Below, piece by piece: positions 24,551 through 31,627 of a stretch of 64,000 nucleotides of DNA. Position numbers and translations under genes: made by a program. The stretch comes from Streptomyces sp. CB00316. Lineage in GTDB: Bacteria > Actinomycetota > Actinomycetes > Streptomycetales > Streptomycetaceae. The stretch lies in NCBI RefSeq assembly GCF_001905595.1, contig NZ_LIXI01000002.1, positions 434,001 to 498,000 on the forward strand, written 5' to 3'. The first letter of the stretch is position 1; each line of letters begins with the position of its first letter. The notes beneath the pieces are model-generated. The model was not told the origin of the DNA, ran no database searches, and saw nothing but the letters and a program-made list of their open reading frames with translations.

Positions 24551-24921
24551 GCGCACCGGGCGAGGAGTCCAGCGTCAGCAGCGGGTTCGTCCGGTCCTAC
24601 GTCATCACCGGGGGACGGGGGCTGCCCGACGCGGAGGACCTCTCCCTCGTCACGCTGGTCACCCTCGCCCCCGACCGGCAGCCGCCGCCCAACCCGAGCC
24701 CCGAGGTCAAGTCGATCTGGGAGCTGTGTTCCGGCGGCTACCTCTCGGTGGCCGAGGTCGCCGGGCATCTCGGCCTGCCCGTCGGCGTGGCCCGGCTGCT
24801 GCTCCAGGACTTAAACCAGCAGGGACACCTGCTGCGCCGCAAGGCGCCGCCACCGGCCCAGCTCGTCGACAGAAAGATCCTCGAAGAGGTGTTGCATGGA
24901 CTCCAAGTCCGGTTCGGCTGA
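24547..24921 (+). CDS. cvnC: Conservon DUF742 protein CvnC
   Basis: 124 residues. FVRSYVITGGRG at the start and a winged-helix-like C-terminus (IWELCSGGYLSVAEVAGHLGLPVGVARLLLQDL) define DUF742. It overlaps cvnB by 4 bp and cvnD by 26 bp. Confidence 0.92.
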   Translation: MSAPGEESSVSSGFVRSYVITGGRGLPDAEDLSLVTLVTLAPDRQPPPNPSPEVKSIWELCSGGYLSVAEVAGHLGLPVGVARLLLQDLNQQGHLLRRKAPPPAQLVDRKILEEVLHGLQVRFG

Positions 24922-25486
24922 GAGCATCTATGTGCCGGACGCGGTCCAGCGCGCGGCGAAGATCCTCGTCGTCGGGCACTTCGCCGTGGGCAAGACGACC
25001 CTGATCGGCACGCTCTCCGAGATCACCCCGCTGCGCACCGAGGAGCGGATGACCCAGGCCGCGGCCCAGGTCGACGACCTGCGCGGGGCGCCCGACAAGA
25101 AGACGACCACGGTCGCCCTGGACTTCGGGCGCCTGACCCTCAGCGACGAGCTGGTGCTCTACCTGTTCGGTACGCCGGGGCAGCAGCGGTTCGTGGAGCT
25201 GTGGGAGGACATGGCGCGCGGTTCGCTCGGCGCGCTCCTCCTGGTCGACCCGGCGCGGCTGGCCGACACCTTCCCGGTGATCGACCTGGTCGAGACGTAC
25301 GGGCTGGACTACGCCGTCGCCGTCAACAGTTTCGACCCGTACTCGCAGCACGCCGAGGACGAACTGCGCGAGGCGCTCGACCTGCTGCCGTCCACGCCGG
25401 TGGTCTACTGCGACGCCCGGGACCAGAAGTCCTCCGCGCAGGCCTTGATCACGCTCGTACGTCACCTCCTCGCGCACGCCGCCTGA
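24896..25486 (+). CDS. cvnD: Conservon small GTPase CvnD
   Basis: 196 residues. Walker A GHFAVGKTT (27-35), switch-II GTPGQQRF and the degenerate G4 AVNSFD (in place of NKxD) are the conservon pattern. It would cycle between GTP and GDP states at the CvnA complex. 72 bp separate it from the P450 gene. Confidence 0.92.
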   Translation: MDSKSGSAESIYVPDAVQRAAKILVVGHFAVGKTTLIGTLSEITPLRTEERMTQAAAQVDDLRGAPDKKTTTVALDFGRLTLSDELVLYLFGTPGQQRFVELWEDMARGSLGALLLVDPARLADTFPVIDLVETYGLDYAVAVNSFDPYSQHAEDELREALDLLPSTPVVYCDARDQKSSAQALITLVRHLLAHAA

Positions 25487-25558
25487 CGCCCCGCCTCCCC
25501 TCCCGTATCCCGAAGCCGGGGCCGACCGGGCCCCGCGATCACACCGAGGAAGCCGAAC

Positions 25559-26968
25559 ATGGACCCGTCGCCGGGAGCCACCCCGTACAGCGCCCCCGCC
25601 GGGTGCCCCATGAGCCAGCAGCAGACCTCGCTGTACGGGCCGGAGTTCGCCGCAGACCCGCACCGCGCGTACGACGCGATCCGGGCGCACGGCCCCGCAG
25701 CCCCGATCGAGCTGGCGCCCGGGGTGGACGCCACGCTGATCGTGCAGCACGAGGCGGCGCTGCGGGTGCTCCAGAACCCGGCGCTGTTCGCACGGGACTC
25801 ACGGCGCTGGGCGGCGCTGCGCGAGGGCGCCGTACCGATGGACAGCCCGGTGCTGCCGATGATGATGTACCGGCCCAACTGCCTGTTCACCGACGGCGCC
25901 GAGCACCTGCGGCTGCGCAAGGCGGTCACCGAGTCGCTGGCGCGGCTCAACAGCAGCAGGCTGAGCCGGGACGTCGAACGGATCGCCGACTATCTGATCG
26001 ACCAGTTCATCGAGCGCGGCACCGCCGACCTGCTCAACGAGTACGCCAAGCTCCTGCCGCTGCTGCTGTTCAACCAGCTCTTCGGCTGCCCCGGCGACAT
26101 CGGTGACCGGCTGACCCGGTCGATGTCCGCCATCTTCGACGGCGAGGACGTGCTGCGCGCCAACGCGGAGCTGACGGAGTGCCTGATGGAGCTGGTCGCG
26201 CTCAAGCGGCGTCAGCCCGGTGAGGACATCACCTCCTGGCTGATCCAGCACCCGGCGGGGCTGCGGGACGAGGAGCTGAAGGACCAGCTGGTGATGCTGA
26301 TGGGAGCCGGTGTGGAGCCGGAGCGCAATCTCATCGCCAACGCGCTGCTGCTGATGCTCGCCGGTGACCAGCCGGGCGGGCCCGAGCGGCGCGGTTCGGG
26401 GATGCTCGTCGAGGACGCGCTGGACGACGTCCTGTGGAACAACCCGCCGATCGCCAACTACGCGACGCACTACCCGGTGCGGGACATCGAGCTGGACGGG
26501 GTGGTGCTGAAGGCGGAGACCCCGGTGCTGATCAGCTTCGCCGCCGCGAACAGTGACCCGTCCCTCACCGACGCCCGCCAGACCCTGAGCAAGGGGGCCC
26601 ACCTGGCCTGGGGCGCGGGCCCGCACGTCTGCCCGGCCAAGTCGCCCGCCACGCTCATCGCGCTGACCGCGATCGAGAAGATCCTCAACACGGTGCCCGA
26701 CCTCTCGCTGGCCGTCCCGGCCTCGGGCGTCGGATGGCGCCCCGGCCCCTTCCACCGGGCCCTGATCGCCCTGCCCGTACGGTTCACCCCGACCGCCGCC
26801 CGCCGCACCGCGGGCGGCACCCAGCCCCCGGCGCAGACCTCGGCGCAGCTGCCCGACCCGTACCGGAGCGCGGCGCCCCAACCGGGTACCGCCGGTCGTC
26901 ACGCTGCGGAGCCGGCCAAGAAGTCCAAGGGCTGGTGGAGTTCGTTCCTGGACGTCTTCCGCGTCTGA
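25559..26968 (+). CDS. cvnE: Conservon-associated P450 CvnE, CYP157-like, lacking ExxR
   Basis: 469 residues. The heme loop AHLAWGAGPHVCPAK carries Cys358, and the I-helix region reads LMGAGVEPERN. At the K-helix, where P450s have ExxR, it reads DVLW (290-293) before NNPP; loss of the ExxR arginine is characteristic of the CYP157 family found in conservons. The C-terminal ~75 residues are a Pro/Gln-rich tail ending in a basic/aromatic KKSKGWWSSFLDVF that may bind membrane. Catalytic activity is uncertain. Confidence 0.88.
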   Translation: MDPSPGATPYSAPAGCPMSQQQTSLYGPEFAADPHRAYDAIRAHGPAAPIELAPGVDATLIVQHEAALRVLQNPALFARDSRRWAALREGAVPMDSPVLPMMMYRPNCLFTDGAEHLRLRKAVTESLARLNSSRLSRDVERIADYLIDQFIERGTADLLNEYAKLLPLLLFNQLFGCPGDIGDRLTRSMSAIFDGEDVLRANAELTECLMELVALKRRQPGEDITSWLIQHPAGLRDEELKDQLVMLMGAGVEPERNLIANALLLMLAGDQPGGPERRGSGMLVEDALDDVLWNNPPIANYATHYPVRDIELDGVVLKAETPVLISFAAANSDPSLTDARQTLSKGAHLAWGAGPHVCPAKSPATLIALTAIEKILNTVPDLSLAVPASGVGWRPGPFHRALIALPVRFTPTAARRTAGGTQPPAQTSAQLPDPYRSAAPQPGTAGRHAAEPAKKSKGWWSSFLDVFRV

Positions 26969-27076
26969 CGCGCCGTCGTCCGCGTGACTCACGGGCCGAC
27001 AATGCGGTCTGCTCCGGCGGCTCGGTGCACCTGAAGGACAGGCCGATCCATACGGAACACTCGCGGAGCGCGGACG

Positions 27077-27640
27077 ATGGGTGACGTCGTCCGCGTCGAG
27101 TTCTCCGACCGACTGGAGGAGGACCCGACCGGCCGTGGCATCCGGGTCGCCGGGAAGAGGGCCCGCCGGGTCTGCGAGGCGGTCTCCGGGAATCGGGCCG
27201 TCACCATCGCCCGGCTCCAGGACAAGGCCATCGGTGCGGGCCTCGCGTTCGCCCACGCCTGCGATCTGCGGGTCGGCGCGGACACCGCCGGCTGCCGGAG
27301 CCGGCGCTCGGGCCGCCCATCGCCCGGACGGGCTGCCGGCCCGGCTGATCCATGAGGTCGGCGCGGCCCGGGTCCGGGAACTGATCCTGACCGGACGGGC
27401 GTTCGACGCCGCCGAGGCGCACGCGCTCTCCGTCCTCCAGCGGGTCGTTCCGGAAGACGAATTGGATCAGGCCGTCCAGGCCTGGGCGAAGCCGTCGTGG
27501 GCCGCCCCGAGGCGGCCCTGCGGGTGACGAAAGCCCTGCTCAACTCCTATGCGGCCGCCACTCGGATGGCCGATCCCTCGTTCCTCGACGCGGTGCTGAT
27601 GGCCTCGGCGCGGCAGCCGGTCGGCGCACACCCCCTCGCA
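27077..27640 (+). pseudogene. Decayed enoyl-CoA hydratase/isomerase (crotonase)
   Basis: Crotonase pieces are spread over two frames: RAVTIARLQDKAIGAGLAFAHACDLRVGADTA from 27077, then (after a deletion near 27300) LIHEVGAARVRELILTGRAFDAAEAHAL up to about 27480, then back to the first frame with RPEAALRVTKALLNSYAAATR. At least one deletion and two frameshifts; the N-terminal third and part of the active site are missing. Confidence 0.8.
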
Positions 27641-27693
27641 CTCCTGGGTCAAACACGTCACACTCGTAACAATCGACAGGGGAGGTCTCGGGC

Positions 27694-28707
27694 GTGGATG
27701 TACCGGTGTGGCTCTGGGTGGCGTTCGCCGTAACGGTGGTCGTCTCCCTCGCAGTCGACTTGCTTGCCCACCGCAAGGCGCATGTCATCGGCTTCAAGGA
27801 AGCGGCCTGGTGGAGTGTGCTGTGGGTGAGCCTCGCGCTCATCTTCGGCGGTGTGGTCTTCTTCGTCCTCGGGACGACCGCGGGGACGGAATACACGACA
27901 GCCTGGCTTCTGGAGAAGAGCCTTTCGGTCGACAACCTCTTCGTCTTCGCGCTGATCTTCGCCTATTTCAAGGTTCCCCGGGAATACCAGCACCGGGTGC
28001 TGTTCTTCGGCGTCATCGGCGCTCTGGTGTTCCGCGCGATCTTCCTGACGGCCGGCGTCGCGGTGGTGAACCGCTTCACCTTCGTGCTGTTTCTCTTCGC
28101 GGCGATCCTTTTCTACAGCGCCTACAAAATCCTCAAGGGCGAGGAGGAGAGCTTCGATCCGGGCAAGAGTTTCGCGGTGCGGATTCTGCGAAAGATCATG
28201 CCCGTCCGGGACGAGTACGCGGGAACGCACTTCGTCATCAAGGAGGAGGGGAAGCGGGTCGCCACACCGCTGCTCGCGGTGGTCGCCGCGATCGAGGCGG
28301 CCGACCTGCTCTTCGCCGTCGACAGCGTGCCCGCTGTACTGGCGGTCAGCGACGACGCGTTCATCGTCTACACCAGCAACGCGTTCGCCATCCTCGGACT
28401 GCGAGCGCTCTACTTCTTGCTGGCGGGACTTCTGGACCGCTTCCACTACCTGAGCAACGGCCTGGCGATCATTCTGGCGTTCATCGCCGTCAAGCTCATT
28501 CTCCAGGCCTCGCACAAGATGATCAGCACCTCCATTCCGGAGATTCCCTCGCCGATCAGCCTGGCGGTGATCGTCGTCATTCTGACGGTATCGATCGTGC
28601 TCAGTATCCGGCGCCCACCGCCGCACGCGGCCACCGGTGAGAGTGCGGACGGTACGGCGAGTTCGGAGAGTGCGGAGAAGCCCTCCGACGGTAAGCCCAC
28701 CGACTAA
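27694..28707 (+). CDS. TerC/Alx-family integral membrane protein
   Basis: 337 residues from GTG 27694 (RBS GGGAGG). Eight or more hydrophobic segments; the family signatures EKSLSVDNLFVFALIF and AIEAADLLFAVDSVPAVLA with the acidic residues expected to bind metal are intact. TerC/Alx proteins export Mn2+ or help load exported metalloproteins; tellurite resistance is the historical name. No tellurite gene cluster is nearby and no yybP-ykoY-like leader was seen. The tail is Ser/Pro-rich. Confidence 0.9.
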   Translation: MDVPVWLWVAFAVTVVVSLAVDLLAHRKAHVIGFKEAAWWSVLWVSLALIFGGVVFFVLGTTAGTEYTTAWLLEKSLSVDNLFVFALIFAYFKVPREYQHRVLFFGVIGALVFRAIFLTAGVAVVNRFTFVLFLFAAILFYSAYKILKGEEESFDPGKSFAVRILRKIMPVRDEYAGTHFVIKEEGKRVATPLLAVVAAIEAADLLFAVDSVPAVLAVSDDAFIVYTSNAFAILGLRALYFLLAGLLDRFHYLSNGLAIILAFIAVKLILQASHKMISTSIPEIPSPISLAVIVVILTVSIVLSIRRPPPHAATGESADGTASSESAEKPSDGKPTD

Positions 28708-28780
28708 GCAGGCGGGCAATGGCCGGGCAAAGCGCGCGGAAAGTCTTTACCAAGCGCGATGCCCGGCCTATCGTAAGTAA

Positions 28781-28981
28781 ATGGCCGGCAAAGAGCGTGA
28801 GACACAGCCGCGGGCCGCCTTCATGTGCCCGACCTGCAAGCACCCCGTCGCCTCCGAGATCCAGCGCCGCAAGACCCTCGGGATCTTCGTCCCCGTCTGG
28901 CGCCCGGGCCCCTGCGGGAACCCCGACTGCGGGGACTACGCCGCCGAGGAACGGCCGTACCGGCACCCGGCCCGCCCGTAG
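28781..28981 (+). CDS. Small zinc-ribbon-like protein, unknown function
   Basis: 66 residues with two cysteine pairs, CPTC (16-19) and CGNPDC (45-50), spaced like a zinc ribbon. No RBS; a TATCGT box lies about 6 nt upstream of the ATG, so it may be leaderless. Short and basic, without a recognisable enzymatic motif. Confidence 0.55.
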   Translation: MAGKERETQPRAAFMCPTCKHPVASEIQRRKTLGIFVPVWRPGPCGNPDCGDYAAEERPYRHPARP

Positions 28982-29011
28982 CCCCTCCCCCGACGTTCCG
29001 CCCGGCCCGGC

Positions 29012-29614
29012 TCAGCCCGCGGCGAGGCGGGCGGTGAGCCGGGCCTTCGCGGCCGGCCACTCGTCGGCGAGCAGCGAGAAGTAGACGCTGTCCCGCCAGC
29101 TCCCGTCGGGCCGCAGCCGGTGCCGCCGGAGCACCCCCTCCCGGCTGGCGCCGAGGCGCGCGATGGCCGCCTGGGAGCGCTCGTTGCGGTGGTCGGTCTT
29201 CAGCTGCACGCGCCCCATACCCAGTTCCTCGAAGGCGTGGCCGAGCAACAGCAGCTTCGTCTCGGTGTTGACCGCCGAGCGCCAGTACGCCCGGCCGTAC
29301 CAGGTCCAGCCGATCTCCAGCCGCTCGTCGCGCACCGAGACGTCCATGTACGTGGTCCAGCCGACGGCACGCCCGCTCGCCCGGTGGATCACCGCGAACG
29401 GGACGTACTCACCGCGCTCGGCGTCGGCGAGCACGCCGTCCAGCCGGGTCAGCAGCTCCTCCCGGGTCCGCGGAGCCGGGCCGCCCTGCCAGCGCCACAC
29501 CTCCTCGTCGTTGCCGCCCGCCTCGAAGAGGTCGTCGAGGTGGTCGGCCGTCAGCGGGACGAGGGTCACGTACTGCCCGGTCAGGGTCACGGGGCGAGGG
29601 GGAAGCGCAGACAT
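29012..29614 (-). CDS. GNAT acetyltransferase (RimJ/RimL type)
   Basis: 200 residues. RimL-like features: LVPLTADHLDDLFEAG, EIGWTWYGRAYWRSAVNTETKLLLLGHAFEELGMGRVQLKTD, and NERSQAAIARLGASREGVLRRH. It would acetylate an N-terminus or small amine with acetyl-CoA. TAGGGT sits about 8 nt upstream of ATG, indicating a leaderless transcript whose promoter overlaps a tandem palindromic operator. Confidence 0.85.
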   Translation of the reverse strand: MSALPPRPVTLTGQYVTLVPLTADHLDDLFEAGGNDEEVWRWQGGPAPRTREELLTRLDGVLADAERGEYVPFAVIHRASGRAVGWTTYMDVSVRDERLEIGWTWYGRAYWRSAVNTETKLLLLGHAFEELGMGRVQLKTDHRNERSQAAIARLGASREGVLRRHRLRPDGSWRDSVYFSLLADEWPAAKARLTARLAAG

Positions 29615-29635
29615 GACGGGACCCTAACCTTTTAC

Positions 29636-29669
29636 GCACTAGCGCACAAGAAATATGCACTAGTGCATA
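29636..29669. promoter_or_regulatory. Tandem CTAG-centred operator upstream of the GNAT gene
   Basis: Two copies of GCACTAGNGCA (29636-29646 and 29657-29667) start exactly 21 bp apart, i.e. on the same helix face. The second is embedded in a perfect 16-bp palindrome TATGCACTAGTGCATA (29654-29669). It looks like a MarR- or GntR-type binding site. No such regulator gene is adjacent. Confidence 0.7.
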
Positions 29670-29772
29670 GCATGGGCCGTTCTCCTGGCGCGCGCAGCCG
29701 CGGGCAGCTGGCCGGCGCGGCTGGCAGAGGACTCCAGGGCGGAGTACCAGGACCGGGAAGAGGGTCACCGCC

Positions 29773-30085
29773 ATGGCTGTAGAACCCGAAGGCACCCCGT
29801 GTTGGGCGGACGCCGTGTACGCCGTGTTCGCCGACCTGGAGGGTGCGAAGAGCTTCTACGGTGATGAGCACCTCGCCGCTGGTGTACTTCACCGTCCCGG
29901 ACTGCGACGCGGCGGTGGCGAAGGCGACCGAGCCGGGCGCGCTGCTGCAGTTCGGCCCGATGGACAGCCCCCTCGGCCGCGCGGCCGCCACCGACCCGCA
30001 GGGCGCCACGTTCTCCGTGATCGACGTGACGAGGACCGAGGGCGAGATGCCGACCACGCGGCTGACGGCCGGAGGACCCGGCCCC
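29773..30085 (+). pseudogene. Decayed VOC (glyoxalase-like) family protein
   Basis: From ATG 29773 the frame encodes GTPCWADAVYAVFADLEGA and KSFYGD, the start of a two-domain VOC protein. After about 29860 another frame continues with SPLVYFTVPDCDAAVAKATE and FGPMDSPLGRAAATDPQGATFSVIDV, its C-terminal end. The middle ~150 residues are deleted with a frameshift. Confidence 0.78.
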
Positions 30086-30120
30086 CCGGACCCTCCGACC
30101 CCCGGACCTCAGGACTCCGT

Positions 30121-30198
30121 ACGATTCTCCGAGAAGCACGCATCTGCGGTGGGCAATCGTCCGGAGAATGGTAGATGCGAGCCTGATTGGCCTAGCGT
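30121..30198 (+). promoter_or_regulatory. Promoter region of the HTH-Mop gene with interleaved inverted repeats
   Basis: TAGCGT at about 30193-30198 lies 7 nt before ATG 30206, suggesting a leaderless start. Upstream, complementary segments are interleaved: ATTCTCCG (about 30124) with CGGAGAAT (30162-30169), ACGATT (30121) with AATCGT (30155), and CGCATCT (30139-30145) with AGATGCG (30173-30179). A regulator binding site is the simplest reading. Confidence 0.4.
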
Positions 30199-30205
30199 GT
30201 CGCGC

Positions 30206-30601
30206 ATGCAGTCCTACACAATCGGTCAGGCAGCACGCCTCCTCGGGGTCAGCCCCGACACCGCCCGCCGCTGGGCGGATGCCGGCCGGGTCGCGACCCA
30301 TCGCGACGAGACCGGCCGCCGACTGATCGACGGCCGTGCGCTGGCCGCCTTCTCGATCGAGGTCGGCCAAGGCGCCGCGGGCGAGGAGGAGACGCCGTAC
30401 ACCTCGGCGCGCAACGCCTTCCCGGGCATCGTCACCGCGGTGAAGCTCGGCGACGTCGCGGCCCAGGTCGAGATCCAGGCGGGCCCGCACCGGCTCGTCT
30501 CGCTCCTGACCCGGGAGGCGGTCGAGGAGCTGGGTCTTGAGGTCGGTATGCAGGCGACCGCCCGTGTGAAGTCGACCAGCGTGCACATCGACCGCGCCTG
30601 A
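30206..30601 (+). CDS. HTH-Mop molybdate-responsive protein
   Basis: 131 residues. The N-terminal MerR/excisionase-type helix-turn-helix (YTIGQAARLLGVSPDTARRWADAGRV) is joined to a C-terminal Mop/TOBE domain (ARNAFPGIVTAVKLGDVAAQVEIQAGPHRLVSLLTREAVEELGLEVG) that binds molybdate. It precedes modA by 134 bp and probably controls the molybdate uptake genes in response to molybdate. Confidence 0.88.
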   Translation: MQSYTIGQAARLLGVSPDTARRWADAGRVATHRDETGRRLIDGRALAAFSIEVGQGAAGEEETPYTSARNAFPGIVTAVKLGDVAAQVEIQAGPHRLVSLLTREAVEELGLEVGMQATARVKSTSVHIDRA

Positions 30602-30735
30602 ACCCGGCCGGAGCAACCGACGGCCGGGCGCGCCGAGTGCTGCCCGCTCCACCCTCCTCCGCGCCCCGCGCGAGCTCGTCCCCGCCCCGGACGGCACCCC
30701 GCCGGCCGGGCTCGCAGCCAAGGAGTCCCGCCCTC

Positions 30736-31548
30736 ATGCCCCTCCTGCTCACCCGCCGCGCCGCCGCCGTCCTGACGACCGCCCTCCTCGTCCCGATCGC
30801 CGCCTGCGGCAACGACGACTCCGGCACGGGCAAGGACAGCGGCAGCAGCGCCAAGCCCTCCGGCTCCGCGGCGGGCGCCCCGAAGGCGGACCTGACCGTG
30901 CTGGCCGCCTCCTCGCTGACCGATGTCTTCACGATGGCGGGAGCGGTGTACGAGACGGAGAACCCGGGCACGAAGGTCACGTTCTCCTTCGCGGGCTCCC
31001 AGGAACTGGCCGCCCAGGTCAAGCAGGGCGCCCCCGCCGACGCCCTGGTCACCGCCGACACCAAGACGATGGACGGCCTCTCCGGCGAGACCGGCACCCC
31101 GACGGTCATCGCCACGAACCGTCTCGTCATCGCCGTCGGTGAGGGCAATCCGGAGAAGGTCGGCAACCTCAAGGACCTCGCCGACACCGGGCTCAAGGTC
31201 GTCCTCGCCGCCCCCGAGGTGCCGGTGGGCCGCTACAGCAGGCAGATCCTCGACGCGCAGAAGATCGCGGTGAAGCCGGTCTCCCAGGAGCCCAACGTCC
31301 GCGCGGTCCTCAGCAAGGTCGAGCTGGGCGAGGCGGACGCCGGGCTCGTCTACAGGACGGAGGCCGAGACCGCGCCCGACAAGGTCGACGGGATCGACAT
31401 ACCGGACGCGGAGAACGCCGTCGCCTCCTACCCGGCCGCCACACTGAAAGGGTCGAAGCACAGCGAGGCCGCCGCCGCGTTCGTCGCCTGGCTCTCGACG
31501 CCCGCCGCGCAGAGGATCCTCCGGGGCGCGGGCTTCCAGCAGCCGTGA
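30736..31548 (+). CDS. modA: Molybdate ABC transporter substrate-binding lipoprotein
   Basis: 270 residues from ATG 30736 (RBS AAGGAG). Signal peptide with lipobox IAAC, a Ser/Gly-rich linker, then the ModA fold: LTVLAASSLTDVF, FSFAGSQELAAQVKQGAPADALVTAD, ATNRLVIAV and GEADAGLVYRTEA. It is anchored outside the membrane and hands molybdate (or tungstate) to the ModBC fusion encoded 79 bp downstream. Confidence 0.93.
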   Translation: MPLLLTRRAAAVLTTALLVPIAACGNDDSGTGKDSGSSAKPSGSAAGAPKADLTVLAASSLTDVFTMAGAVYETENPGTKVTFSFAGSQELAAQVKQGAPADALVTADTKTMDGLSGETGTPTVIATNRLVIAVGEGNPEKVGNLKDLADTGLKVVLAAPEVPVGRYSRQILDAQKIAVKPVSQEPNVRAVLSKVELGEADAGLVYRTEAETAPDKVDGIDIPDAENAVASYPAATLKGSKHSEAAAAFVAWLSTPAAQRILRGAGFQQP

Positions 31549-31627
31549 CCGCACCGCTCCCGGCAGGCCCGTGCCCGTCCGACGGGCCTGCCGGCACCGC
31601 ACTTCGAGCCGCCCGACGAGGACACCC

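Noticed and set aside
27640-27693. Manganese (yybP-ykoY) riboswitch before TerC
   Set aside because: The spacer is too short and lacks the conserved loops; a simple RBS is present.
30121-30200. Moco or tungsten riboswitch
   Set aside because: The probable leaderless start of the HTH-Mop gene puts the repeats outside the transcript and the Moco consensus was not recognised.
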